Positions 45,210-56,689 are shown, numbered from the stretch's first letter. The stretch: DNA of 64,000 bases from Heterohyrax brucei (GCA_028571685.1 CM053162.1:68994351-69058350); one strand, 5' to 3'. Notes: a model not told the origin generated them from the letters alone. Made by a program: numbers and translations.

Positions 45210-46170
45210 ATGCCCAAAAAGCAACAGACTTTGGAGAAAGCATTAACCAGAAAATCATCCATGGCTTCAGAAGGCCCCCAAATGAAACAACCAAAGAGCT
45301 TTCCAGATGAAGAAACTTTCCTGAAATTATCAGAAGGTAAATACAAAAGGATTATATACAGAGCCCTCCTAGACCTTATACAAAAGGCAGCAGAGCGAAA
45401 TGAAAAATTAAGCAAGCTGTTCAATCTGATGGAACACCAGTACTCTGAAATCCAACAGATCAAGAACAAAATCAAAGCCATAGAAACTTTAATCCAAAGC
45501 CAAGAAAATAGAATGGAACAAAAGGAAAAGAGACTTTCAGACTTGGAAGCCAGAGCTACTGATTGCAGCATCTATGAGGAAAAATTAGAAAAAAGAAACA
45601 AGAAAAATGAGGAAGCATTAAGAAGTATGTGGGACTCTATTAAGGGGAACAAACTACGATTAGTTGGAGTCCCTAAATAGGGCAAGACACCGAGAACACA
45701 GAGAGTATTGTTGCTGAGCTACTGACAGAGGACTTTCCAGAAATCTTGAAGGAAGAGAACATAGATATCCAAGATGCATGTGGAATGCCATTCAATATAG
45801 ATCTCAAAAGAAAGATGCCAAGACATATTATAATCAAGCTTAACAAAATGAAATAGAAACAGAAACTCTTAAAGGTAGCAAGACTCAAAGCAAAACCAAC
45901 ATTCAGAGGGAAGTCTTGTAGGCTTTCATCAGATTTCTCAGCAGAAACCATGCTGGCTGGAGACAGTGGCATGACACATTCAAAGTCTTGAAGGAGAAGA
46001 ACTTCCAACCAAGAATCATATATCTTGCAAAACTATCTTTCAAATATGAAAATGAATTCAAGACATTTACAGATAAACAGAAACTCAGAGACTTTGTAAA
46101 AAACAAACTAAAGCTACAAGAAATACTGAAAGAATCTCTTGGCTTTGGCTTAGAAGAACAAAACCACTAA
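45210..46170 (+). pseudogene. L1 ORF1 relic (coiled-coil RNA-binding protein)
   Basis: The ATG at 45210 matches the start used by the L1 at 1035 (a second ATG at 45207 is in frame just upstream). Codons stay open to the stop at 45678-45680. The open part encodes a lysine- and glutamate-rich coiled coil (for example IQQIKNKIKAIETLIQSQEN) ending at the RRM entry RLVGVPK. After the stop, homology continues in other frames to LGFGLEEQNH and a stop at 46168-46170. One nonsense change and at least one indel disable it. Confidence 0.88.
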
Positions 46171-46586
46171 CTTTATATTGCAGAAGGACCCATCATCCAG
46201 AATCCTACTCAGTTAGGGAAGGTTCCAAAGTCAATCAAAGCTATGATAGTGAAAGAAATAATCCAGTGATCAGATCGTGAAAACTGTGACGTCATCATAT
46301 TAAAGACAGGGGTGCACTACAGTCATTATAGTCTTTCCAGATGGAGAGGAAGTCAACAAGACTGGTAGTAATTAAAATTGGGTTTATACATAGTTTATTA
46401 AGCAGGATCACAGAGGCAGCCATAAAGCACAATAAACATGTGACATAACATATCCAGAAATGTAACTCAGGAGTCTCAGCAACCACAAAACAAACCCTGA
46501 AAAGGTGAAAAATCAACTCACAGAGAAGAATGTCTCAGAACAGATTAATATGAACAACAGAGAAAACATCAACACAAAAATAAACA

Positions 46587-49512
46587 ATGGCAGCACTGAA
46601 CACATACCTATCAATAATTACAGTGAATGTGAATGGACTGAAGGTTCCAGTAAAGAGACATTGAGTGACATCTTCAATCAAAAGATGTGACCCATTCATA
46701 TGTTGCCTGCAAGAAACTCACCTTAGAGTTAGAGACATGAACAAACTGAAAATTAAAGGATGGAGGAATATATATCAATCTAACAATGAACAAAGAAGAG
46801 CAGGTGTAGCAATTCTAATCTCATATAAAATCGACTTTAATGTAAAATCCACCATTGTGGACAAGGAGGGACATTATTGATTGCTGAAAGTTTCAATACA
46901 CAAGCAAGACTTAATAATATTAAATATTTATGCACCTAATATTAGAACACCTAAATATGTCGAAGAAGTACTTACTACGCTCAAAAATGAGATCAATCAC
47001 TCCACAATAACAGTGGGAGACTTCAACACTCTGCTATCAATATTGGACAGATCATCTAGGAAAAAGCTCAGTAAAGACACAGAAGACCTTATTGCCACAA
47101 TTAACCAGCTAGACTCATCAACATATACAGAACTTTCTATCTGTCAGCAGACAACTGCACCTTCTTCTCCAGTGCACATGGAACTTTCTCCAGAATAGAC
47201 CATGTGTTAGGACATAATGCAACTCTCAACAAAATCCATACCATTGAATTAATGCAAATCATCTTCTCAGATCATAAAGCCATCAAAGTCAAAATCAACA
47301 GTAGAAGAAACATAGATAGGAAGTGAAACTCATGGAAAATAAATAATATCTTGCTCAAAAAGCCATGGGTTATAGAAGAAATCAAGAATGAAATCAAGAA
47401 ATTTATGGAATCCAATGAGAATGGAAACATTTCCTACTAGAACCTAAGGGATACAGCCAAAGCAATGCTCAGAGGTCTGTTTATCTCTGTAAATGTACAC
47501 ATCTGGAAGGAAGAAAGAAACCAAACCGAAGAATTTACCCTACAGCTTGAACAAGTAGAGAGAGAACAACAGAGGAACCCCTCAGTCACCAGAAGAAAAC
47601 AGATCATAAAGATTAGAGCACAATTAAACAAATTAGAGAATAGAAGAACAATTGAGAAAATTGAAATGACCAGAAATTTGTTTTTTGAAAAGATCAACCA
47701 AATTGACAAACCACTGTCTAAACTTACTAAAGAAAAGCAGGAAAGGAAACAAATAACCCAAATACGAAATGAGAGGGGAGTGGTCACAACAGATCCAACA
47801 GAAATCAAAAATATCATAACAGAATACTATGAAAGACTGTACTCTAACAAATTTGAAAACCTAGAGGAAATGGACAAATCCCTTGATTCATATCACCTAC
47901 CAAAATTATCACAAGGTGATGCAGAACAACTTAATAAACTCATCACAAATAATGAGATTGAAAAGTTCATCAAAAACTGCCACCAAGAAACAGCCTGGGC
48001 CCAGATGGCTTCACCATAGAATTCTACCAAGCTTTTAGAGAAGAGTTATTTCCAATACTACTGAGACTATTTCACAGCATAGAAAGGGATGGAATACTCC
48101 CAAATTCATGCTATGAAGCCAGCATAACCCTGGTTCCAAAGCCAGGGAAAGACCCAGCCAAAAAGGAGAACTACAGACCGATATCACTCATGAATCTAGA
48201 TGCAAAAACCTTCAACAAAGTTCTTGCCAATAGAATACAACAACATATCCAAAAAAAATGATCCATCACAATAAAGTTGGATTCATACAAGGGAAGCATG
48301 GCTGGTTCGATATCAGAAAAGCAATTAATGTGATCAACCACATGAGCACCACAAAAGACAAGAATCACCTAATCTTGTCTATTGATGAAGAAAAGGCATT
48401 CGGTAAAGTCCAACACTCATTCATGCTAAAAACTCTCAGCAAAATAGGAATAGATGACCAATTTCTCAATGCAATAAGGACCATTTTTACAAAGCCTACT
48501 ACTTACATCATCCTGAATGGAGGGAGACTGAAACAGTTTCCCTTGAGAACAGGAACTAGACAAGGATGCCCACTCTCATCTCTCCTATTCGACGTTGTAC
48601 TAGAAGTTCTAGCCAGAGCAATTAGACAAGACCAAGAAATAAAAGGCATCTGCATCTGCATCTATATCTGCAAAGAAGAACTGAAAATCTCCCTGTTTGC
48701 AAATGATAGGATTGTATATGCAGAGAATCCCAAAGAATCCATAAGGAGACTACCCAAACTGATAGAAGAGTTTGGCAAAGTCTCAGGATACAAGATAAAT
48801 ACAACTAAATCAGTAGGATTCCTTTATACCAACAAAGAGATTATTAAGAAAGAAATCACCAAGTCAATACCATTTACTACAGCCCCTAAGAAGATAAAGT
48901 ACCTAGGAATAAATCTAACCAGAGAAATAACAGATCTTTACAGAGAGAACTACAAGCCCTTACTATGAGAAACTGAGAGAGACTTACATAAATGGAGAAA
49001 CCTACTGTGCTTCTGGATGGGAAGACTTAACGTTGTGAAAATGTCTATTTTACCCAAAGCCATCTACTTATGTAATGCAATCCCAACACAACTTCCAGTG
49101 ACATTTTCTAATGAGATGGAGAAACAAATTACCAACTTTGTCTGGAAAGGGAAAAAGCCCTGGATAAGTAAAGCACTATTAAAGAAGAAGAACACACTGG
49201 AAGGCCTCTTATTACCTGACTTTAAAACCTGTTACACTGCCACAGTAGTCAAAACAGTCTCTTAGTGGTACGAAAAGAGACAGATAGGCCAGTGGAACAA
49301 AATCGAGACCCCAAAGATGACACCATCTACCTATGAACAGCTGATATTCGACAAAGGCCCTAAGACATGAAACTGGGGTCCAAACAATCTCTTCAACAAA
49401 TGGTGCTGGCAAAATTGGGTACTTATCTGGAATAAATTGAAACAAGACCCACATCTTACACCTTGTACAAAAACCAACTCGAACTAGACAAAAGACCCAA
49501 ATGACATGGAAA
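46587..49512 (+). pseudogene. L1 ORF2 relic (endonuclease and reverse transcriptase)
   Basis: Starts ATG, giving MAALNTYLSIITVNVNGLK. Endonuclease motifs: CCLQETHLR near 46700, ILNIYAPN near 46915, GDFNTLLS near 47020, and SDHKAIK near 47270. The RT region shows [32 protein letters not shown] (motif A aspartate kept), [12 protein letters not shown], and FAND at 48696-48707 where an active enzyme has FADD. A small hexamer run (gcatct) lies near 48645. Several stops break the endonuclease half; the longest open stretch is 48258-48968. The C-terminus is missing. Confidence 0.9.
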
Positions 49513-49554
49513 TGTGCCCCCTGTTCTGCAGATAAACAGAGGCAGGGGAGAAAG

Positions 49555-49610
49555 ATGATACTTATTAAGTGCCTACTAAATGCAGAGTACTTAATAGATA
49601 ATGAAGAAAC
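49555..49610 (-). mobile_element. Possible MIR 3' fragment
   Basis: acttattaagtgcctactaa and atgcagagtacttaatagat resemble the antisense MIR 3' end. Short, low certainty. Confidence 0.35.
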
Positions 49611-49644
49611 ACACTTCATAATTTTCATTTCCTTGTCTCTGTTC

Positions 49645-49791
49645 TCGAAACCCTAATAGTGTAGGGGTTAAGGGCTACACCTCGTAGCCAGAGGGCTGGC
49701 AGTTCAAATCCTTGGAAACTCTATGGGGCAGTTCTTTTCTGTCTACAGGGTTGCTATGAGTCAGAATTGACTCAACGGCAGTGGGTCTTTT
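49645..49791 (+). mobile_element. AfroSINE, short type
   Basis: cgaaaccctaatagtgtagg, ggctggcagttcaaatcctt, gggttgctatgagtcagaat, tgactcaacggcagtgggtc. A few bases of the body are missing. Confidence 0.9.
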
Positions 49792-49904
49792 GATTCTGTC
49801 TCTTCTATTTCTTGCTTACAGCTGGCACTCCATTCTCACAGTAATTATAAACCCATAAAGCATACCCAGTGCCTCAAGTGGATTTAGGGTCATAGAGGTC
49901 CTGC

Positions 49905-50058
49905 TGAATGGAGTACAAGTGCATGATCCGGGTTCCAGGAGTGTACTCGTTGTGGAAACAGACTGCCACACCTTTCTTCCGGGACGCTACTGTTGGGTTT
50001 GAACTGCTGACTTTTCGTTAGCAGCCATGTGTTTAAACACCCCACTACCAGGTGTCCA
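49905..50058 (-). mobile_element. AfroSINE, long type, diverged
   Basis: Minus strand: central block gccacacctttcttccggga, then gtttgaactgctgacttttc, gttagcagccatgtgtttaa, head cactaccaggtgtcc. Confidence 0.68.
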
Positions 50059-50142
50059 CTAGTCTTACAGGTACCAGTCCCAGTCACCTCCAGATAACAA
50101 ATGTGAAATCTGAAGTTCAGAATTGTTCATTAGTCTGGGAGG

Positions 50143-50643
50143 TGTCTTAGTTATCTAGTGCTGCTGTAACAGAAATACCGCAGGCGAGTGGCTTTAACAC
50201 ACAGAAATTTATCTCTCACAGTCTATTAGTCTAGAAGTCCAAATTCAGGGTGTCAGCCCCAAGGAAAGGCTTTCTGTGTTGGCTCTGGGGGAAGGTCACT
50301 GCCATCAGTCTTTGCCTGGACTAGGAGTTTCTCCACGCAAACTGCAGGGCCAATGGACGTGCTCTATTCCCAGTGCTGCTTTCTGGGTGATATGCGGTCC
50401 TTCTGTCTCTCTGCTGGCTTCTCTCTTTCACATCTCAAAAGAGATTGTCTTAAAAAGCTATTTAATCCTATAGATCTTATCAATGTAAGTTTACTAAGCC
50501 ACCTCTAATATTACACAGGTAGGGTTTACAACACAGGAAAATCACATTAGACGACCAAATGGTGCACAATCGCACAATACTGGGAATCATGGACTAGCCA
50601 ATGGATACACATATTCTTAGGTGATACAATTCAATCCATGATA
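50143..50643 (-). mobile_element. Solo LTR, MaLR/ERVL-like, minus strand
   Basis: The plus strand begins tgtcttagttatctagtgct and ends gatacaattcaatccatgat, the reverse of the LTR termini at 30203 and 41924. Full-length by comparison, with no internal region. Fossil, non-coding. Confidence 0.82.
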
Positions 50644-51532
50644 CCTGAACTATCAGTGGGATCAAGATCCACTTTTCTGAGTCTTAACCCCTCTTCACCA
50701 TAATCTGCTGTGTTCTGATCTACACGCTGCACAAATGCTTGCTTTTCATCAGGATTCTAGCACATATATCTCTTTATGAAGAATAATTCATTTTGCCTGA
50801 GTCAGGAAAGAGAGAGAAGATTTAAATGACTGGACAGGAGGAAAAAAAGCCTGGCATTAACATGCACAAGGGAAGAAGGTTTTGACAGCAGCAAAACAAA
50901 TAAATCACTAGTTTGGATAGAGTGTGGTGTTTAAGTTGAAGACTGGTGAGACAAAAAGTTAAAAACTTTCAGTTAGATTAAAAAGGATCTAAGTTAGTGA
51001 TAATTATGCATTGAAAAATGAATCATATTCAGTAATGTCAAATAATTTTCACTTACAGCCTTAAGGACCAGGCACAGGCTGCTTTCAGAATCCTCTACTA
51101 GTTGTCAATCACGAACCCTGTGAGAAGGCCATGGAAAAACTGATTTAGAAGTCTTGTATCCCTGTAGATAAGAAGGGAAAATCGAATTATAAATCAGTTC
51201 TTTGTGTGAAAAGGACACATTATTAGCATTTTCTTCCTTTGAAAAATTATTTTCAACTTCTAAGGAATGTGTTAGTCATTTTTAAATACTTTGCAAGACT
51301 CACAATTATAAGATCCAAACCCAAATCAAAAAGATTGTAATCTATTTGCAAGCATTTGTTATTAAGATATTTTGGCTTGTATTGGAAACTAAGGAAGTTT
51401 ATTTATATAACTGGTGGGTACTTATTTGTTGAGGAACAATTTGATTGAGAATACTGATCAGCCTGCTTTTGTTTTCCTTGAGCAGATCAGAATTTTTCTT
51501 AAAGTAACTTCTATTGAAGTATAATTAGCAAT
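50644..51532. other. Unassigned stretch
   Basis: No gene or recognised repeat. Confidence 0.5.
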
Positions 51533-51544
51533 ATATTCATTATA

Positions 51545-51661
51545 ACTGAAGAGCAGGTGCTTTGAGTTGAAAATTGCCCCATAGTGTTTCCTGCTGGTAG
51601 ATTCAAACTACAGATTTTTGGTGAGTAGCTTGATTCTTAACCACTACTGCACCATGGCTCC
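51545..51661 (-). mobile_element. AfroSINE, 5'-intact but tail-lacking, with direct repeats
   Basis: Minus-strand SINE (attgccccatagtgtttcct; ggtagattcaaactacaga; actactgcaccatggctcc) flanked by the direct repeat atattcattata at 51533-51544 and 51662-51673. The usual 3' tail is largely lost, although the duplication is intact. Confidence 0.82.
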
Positions 51662-51673
51662 ATATTCATTATA

Positions 51674-51857
51674 AAACCCAAAACCAAACCCACTACCATC
51701 GAGTCCATTCTGACACATAGCGACCCTATAGGGCAGAGTAGAACTGCTCCATAGAAATTTTAAGGAGCACCTGGCTGATTCGAGCTGCTGACCTCTTGGT
51801 TAGCAGACATAGTATTTAACCAGAGTGGCTGGTTAAACTGGTTTAACCAGGGCTCAA
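51674..51857 (-). mobile_element. AfroSINE with palindromic expansion in its head
   Basis: Minus-strand short type (ccactaccatcgagtccatt; gcgaccctatagggcagagt). In the head the motif tttaaccag occurs at 51815 and 51842 with its reverse complement ctggttaaa at 51829, making an inverted triplet that is absent from other copies. Confidence 0.87.
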
Positions 51858-51893
51858 GGTTAAACTGAGAACATGAATAGCAAACTAATCAGG
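51854..51893 (+). repeat. Direct repeat of 52983-53022
   Basis: Forty bases beginning tcaaggttaaactgagaac recur 1.13 kb downstream with about four mismatches. The copy lies between two AfroSINEs. Confidence 0.85.
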
Positions 51894-51895
51894 GT

Positions 51896-52035
51896 CACCA
51901 GGGTGGCTGCTAACCAAAAGGTTATCAGTTCAAATCCACCAGGGGCTCCTTGGAAACTCTATGGGGCAGTTCTGTTCTGCCCAATGGGGTTGCTATGAGT
52001 CAGAATGGACTCAATGGCAGTGGGAATTTTAGGAA
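51896..52035 (+). mobile_element. AfroSINE, head lost
   Basis: caccagggtggctgctaacc, cagttcaaatccaccagggg, atgagtcagaatggactcaa, tggcagtggg. The first part of the head is missing at the junction with the direct repeat. Confidence 0.88.
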
Positions 52036-52982
52036 CTCCTTTTATCCCCATCATTATTCTTAAAAATGCATAGACTTTATTTAGGACTATTTGTTCTGTG
52101 GGATAATACTTGATATGTGATTTTTTTTCCCCCCAGAATCTAATTGGGAAATATTACAAGTTTGTATTTTTGGCTTTATTTCATTTGCACAAAGATATTG
52201 TAGCAAAGAAATTTCCATTTTTCCAAGAAGAGAGGTCATCGTGCACGAGGAAGAGTGGAGGAGGATGGAAAGAATAGTCTCTAATTTCTTGAGTGTAAAA
52301 GCAGGAAACCTGGTTGTGGTGAAGGAGTCTTGCATGCACCGTGTTCTCCTGGTCCCGCCTCTTCTCTCCTCTCCACCACCAGCCCCAGGCCACAATCAAA
52401 GCCCAGAAAGCTTTTATCAATACTCAGTGTGATTGTTTATTCCAGAAAAAAGACAGAACAAAACTCACAAAAACTTTCTTTTCATGTAACTCCGTAAGAC
52501 ACTAAAATGTAAGAAGAGTATCTGGAAGAAAGATGTGATCTGGCCGGGTCTAGAATGTAGGTTCAGTTTATGTAACCAATGGGTATTTTGCAACTAGAAT
52601 TCCTCAAGTTTTTAGCTTAAGTGTCCCTATAAAAGAGTGTTCCATCATGCACTGAGTTTCTAGATCTCTACACTTTCTTTCTCTCTTCTGCAATAAAAAT
52701 CACGTCTCTTAATACGTAAATTCTCTATGGCTTTCTCTGTGGCTTTCAATACCCTGCATGAAATAAACCTTCACACTGGGTTTAAATATGTTTCCGATTT
52801 TTTTCTTTTCTTTTTTGTACTTGTCTATCAACACTCACATGTTAGAACATAGTTTAGAAATCTTTAACATAAATCATACATAAATAATTTGTATATTTCA
52901 AAAAGAACAGAAATACATTAGTAATACAATTAAAAATGATAAACCAGAGATTGTGCTGAGAAAACCTGTAACTGAAATTGTC
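52036..52982. other. Unassigned stretch with possible LTR-like module
   Basis: No gene recognised. A CAAT-like (ccaatggg, near 52578), TATA-like (ctataaaaga, near 52629) and polyadenylation-like (gcaataaaaatc, near 52691) series is spaced as in an LTR, but I see no termini. Confidence 0.35.
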
Positions 52983-53022
52983 TCAAGGTTAAACTGAGAA
53001 AATGAACAGCAAACTAACCAAG
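52983..53022 (+). repeat. Direct repeat of 51854-51893
   Basis: Begins tcaaggttaaactgagaaa. This is probably the source copy, since its flanks are not SINE. Confidence 0.85.
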
Positions 53023-53245
53023 TAATAATCTAAAATAATAATAATAATTGTCACACAGTCTCTAATAAGGCAATGGGTTTAGAAAGTTTCATGGATGAAT
53101 GACTTAAAATACGTGAGAAGTATATAATTCTGGAGTTCTTAGCAAATGGAAAAAATAGGACAAGAAGCAAATGTAATTCTTCGCAGATAACAGCTTTCGT
53201 TTTTAGATACTATGTTTGCATGTAAAACTGCTAAGAAAATAACTG

Positions 53246-53362
53246 ACCCTATAGGATTGAGTAGAGCTGCTTCGTAAGTCTTCCCAGGAGTGGCAGGTGG
53301 ATCCAAACTGCTGACGTTTTGATTAGCAGGTGAGCTCTTAACCACTTCGCCACCAGGCCTCT
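53246..53362 (-). mobile_element. AfroSINE, tail-lacking
   Basis: Minus strand: ctgaccctataggattgagt, gtggatccaaactgctgacg, cttaaccacttcgccaccag. The far 3' tail is missing. Confidence 0.85.
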
Positions 53363-55043
53363 GAGAGGAAACATGACTAAACCATCCCCTCCCCACCCCC
53401 AACATTAAATGCTAAAAAATATTTGAAAAAATGTGCTTGGTTTCTTTGGGAAAATGCCAACATTGAATTTCTTCTAAGAGTCAGCCTTGGCTTTACTCTT
53501 GTTACCCCTTTATGTCTGGCTGTTAGAATTCCCCTGTCTTACCCAAAGTAGTTTTATAGCCATTGTTTTGCTATTATTTTCATGTCCATTGTTCACAAAT
53601 AACACCCTGAAGTCCTCAAAAATTCCATAAAATGTCCTCCGTTCGTTGGTTCTTATTCCCCTTCTCATTTCATTATCCAAAACTGCAGGCTATTACCAAA
53701 GCCCTGAATGCTTATTGTTATTGTTTCGTCTCCCTGTGATGTCACACACTTTATCACCCAGTGAGTGAACCCCGATCCCTCAATAACTGGCCTCGCTTGT
53801 GAGCTCAGTTATACTCCACTGCATGAGAATGTCTTACAATCAGGTCGAGTAGCGTCTACACTTCTAATACACAACCACCACTGTAATATACCTACCACAC
53901 ATCCAGACTGGACTAATTCGGCTGGTTTTATTGTTATTACTTGATGACATACCTGTTTCTCCTGAAGCCCTTTGAAATTGGTGGCCAACTTCTATTACTG
54001 GTTGAATCCCTATGGCTCTGCCTTATGTGCTCTGCAGACAGGTCTCAAAAAAATGTGTACAGATGGATGGACAACTGGCTGGGTGACTGATGGATGCATC
54101 TGTCAAGGAGTCAAAAAAAGTCTTCTGTGTGCTGTGATATAAAAATACAAGATATCCACTTTTATTAAAAATCAACTCAAATTTTATATGAAATTTTACT
54201 ATATGTTGGTATTTGGGAAGAGGACAATATACATAATCAATGAACATTTTCTTTTTTAAAAAAATGACTAATAAAAGTAAACAAAGCTTGAGGAAATACA
54301 AAGATATTTACAAATAAGTAATAGAATATCAATAGGCATTAATCAACAACCTTTCTCCCTTGTCCTGTTATTTGGATGACTTCCCTGCTTCACCAGCTTT
54401 TTTTTTTTTTTCAGATTTCCCACTGCATTCCCACCACCTTCTCTTTCTGGGGCACTGAGCCTAAGTTACCTTTAGAAACCTATCCCTCCCACCTCCTTAC
54501 CAAAGCTCAAGTAATTTCTGCACCATTCCTAGAAAGAGCAGTGTGATGTTATGGAAAATGTTGTAATCATTTATTTTTGAGTTAACATAGGCTGAGAACT
54601 ATTTGATGTTAGCTTGCAAGTGTTACCTATTTTTTTTTTTTAAGAAAAATGCCTAGTACAAAGGAATATATTTTAAATATCTTCAGTGCTTCCCTCCCTC
54701 AGTGTACCTGACCACAGAGCCCCGTCTCCCAGCACAGCTCTTCTGGGAGACTCTCCTGTCTGGGATCCAGGCGAAGCCACCCTTGCTTGGCTCTCTGCTC
54801 TGGGTTAGACGCTGCCCTGTTCCTAGTCTGTTCCACGCACCTGTGCATTCTAATTTATTGTTATGTTTTTTGTTTGCATTATATGCCTTGTTTCAGGACA
54901 ACAACTATATTTTAGGTTCTTTAGAATCAGATCTCAGTCCCAGGATTTTTTGTAAATCAGGGAGCATTTACTCTCTAACATCAAAGCAGACTGAAATAGT
55001 GCAAAGAAGCTACCAATTCTGGGAGTCTGCCTTCACCTATGGA
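53363..55043. other. Unassigned stretch
   Basis: No gene or recognised repeat in 1.7 kb. T14 lies near 54399 and T11 near 54631. The plus frame 54702-55082 (126 codons) shows no domain and runs into a SINE. Confidence 0.5.
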
Positions 55044-55206
55044 AATACTAGTCTTGTAGGGGTCAAGAGCTATGCCTGCTAACTGGAAGGTCAGTAGTTA
55101 GAATCCACCCGGGCGTTCTTTGGAAATTCTGTGAAGCTGTTCTACTCCGTCCTATAGGGTCGCTGTAGGTTGGGATCAACTTGGGAGCAGCGGGTTTGGT
55201 TTGGGG
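55044..55206 (+). mobile_element. AfroSINE, short type
   Basis: gtcttgtaggggtcaagagc, gaaggtcagtagttagaatc, ctatagggtcgctgtaggtt, gcagcgggtttggtttgggg. Confidence 0.88.
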
Positions 55207-55940
55207 TTACCCGCACTGCATCACTAAACTCAACTCCTGTGTTCACCTCAGCCATATCTGTTCCCTAAAGGAGACCCTGGCAGCTTCTTCTGCGCCCTAG
55301 GATCACTCTTTCTTGTTCAGCAACTCAAATAACTAATTTATTTCACAAGATGAAGTGAACATATTCTGTTTTTAAAAAGGACCAATCAACCCTAAACTCA
55401 ACCGTAATCACACGATATGCGTAGAGTTGGCAGCATGACGTCATCTTTCCTTATTAAAACCCTCTGCGGAACATTGATCTGTAACTAAGGCATTCAATGA
55501 CTATAGAAACAGGAATTAAATTAAACCCAGCCCAACACTACATCCAAATAGTCTCTGTCTCCTTTTTTTCCTTTTCCCCAATTTAATCTCCTTGTCAACA
55601 GAAGCGACAGTCACGTGCTTCCAGTGTGAGCTTCAGAGATTCCGGACAACGATGCCGGAAATAAGATATTATTTATTTGCTTATCAATTATCAGCTAAAT
55701 TATGTAGTAGTAAATAAAGAAAATTAGTTTCATTTTACTGACATAGATATGGAAACAAAAATCCAGGAGAAGGAATTCAGTTTCCAAAATCTGAAATGCT
55801 GACTCTTTTGGCAGTAAATATTAAAGAAGAAATGATTGTGTTGTATTAATGCTTTGGGTTTGGAGACAGAAAGATGAAATACTGCTGAGGTTTTAGTTTT
55901 ATGCAAAATTTTGAGCATACGTGTAATTAGCACCACGTGA
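55207..55940. other. Unassigned stretch
   Basis: No gene or recognised repeat. Confidence 0.45.
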
Positions 55941-56041
55941 CATACCCTTATGTTAAGCAGAAGGTCAGTAGTTCAAATCCACTTGGTCGTTCTTTGGAAA
56001 CTCTGTGACGCTGTTCTACTCTGTCCTATAGGGTCGCTGTC
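55941..56041 (+). mobile_element. AfroSINE fragment fused to RTE
   Basis: gaaggtcagtagttcaaatc, ctctgtgacgctgttctact, cctatagggtcgctgt. The tail is replaced by antisense RTE sequence at a shared gctgt. Confidence 0.78.
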
Positions 56042-56090
56042 CTTCTCTGGGGACTGATTCCTTCTCAGATGTGCAAAGTCTGACCGAATC
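56037..56090 (-). mobile_element. RTE fragment
   Basis: gctgtccttctctggggact, gattccttctcagatgtgca, aagtctga is antisense RTE, nearly identical to 57487-57533. Confidence 0.75.
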
Positions 56091-56451
56091 TGGCCCTTTT
56101 GTGCTCCCACTGAACTCAACTCTTCCAGATTATCTTGGGGAAAAAAATTTAAAAATCCCAGAAGTGCTATCATTTGTTCAGCAAAAATTTCAGTCTATAG
56201 CTCTGAAAGCTCAGCACTCATCTTGACTCACAATCACAAGATGATCACAAGTGAAAAAACAGAAAAAGAATGTCTACTTATCAATAGATAGCCAATCAAC
56301 ATTGAAATTTCCAACTCTTTCCTAATAAGAACTAGGATTTCAGTCTTGCTTTTTTGTTTAGTTTGGCTTTCTTGGCCTCTGTTTCTTTATCGTAAAATAG
56401 AGTCAAACGAAAACACCTATGTGTCAGGATTCAAAGGACTGATGTTGCTGT
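56091..56451. other. Unassigned stretch
   Basis: No gene or recognised repeat. Confidence 0.45.
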
Positions 56452-56655
56452 CAATTGTTAAATAGACCTAAGTCAACTCTGATGCATCGCAGCCCGGGGT
56501 GTGCACAGCCCAAATCATCGGGAGGGTCTCCAGCGCTGGGACCTTGTAAAGGCAGGTAGCCAGGCCTGTCTTCTGAGGAGCTGCTGGGGGGTACGAACCT
56601 TCATGTTTTTGTTAGGGTTTGAGAGCTTTACTGATTGCACCACCAAGGACTCCAA
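56452..56655 (-). mobile_element. AfroSINE, long type
   Basis: Minus strand: acctaagtcaactctgatgc, central block ggtagccaggcctgtcttct, head actgattgcaccaccaagga. Confidence 0.72.
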
Positions 56656-56689
56656 ACACATGTGTATTTGCTATAGACATGTGTGTAAT

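Larger units (their letters stand above)
44162..49512 (+). mobile_element. L1 LINE: 5'UTR, ORF1 and most of ORF2, 3' end missing
   Basis: The 5' end is a G run then tcaagatggcggactaagca. The 5'UTR is 44162-45209, ORF1 45210-46170, an inter-ORF region of about 416 bases follows, and ORF2 starts at 46587. Similarity stops at about 49512 (cccaaatgacatgga), well before the ORF2 C-terminus and 3'UTR. A complete 5' end with a lost 3' end is the reverse of ordinary 5' truncation, so a later deletion or rearrangement is likely. Both ORFs are broken, so the copy is inactive. Confidence 0.93.
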
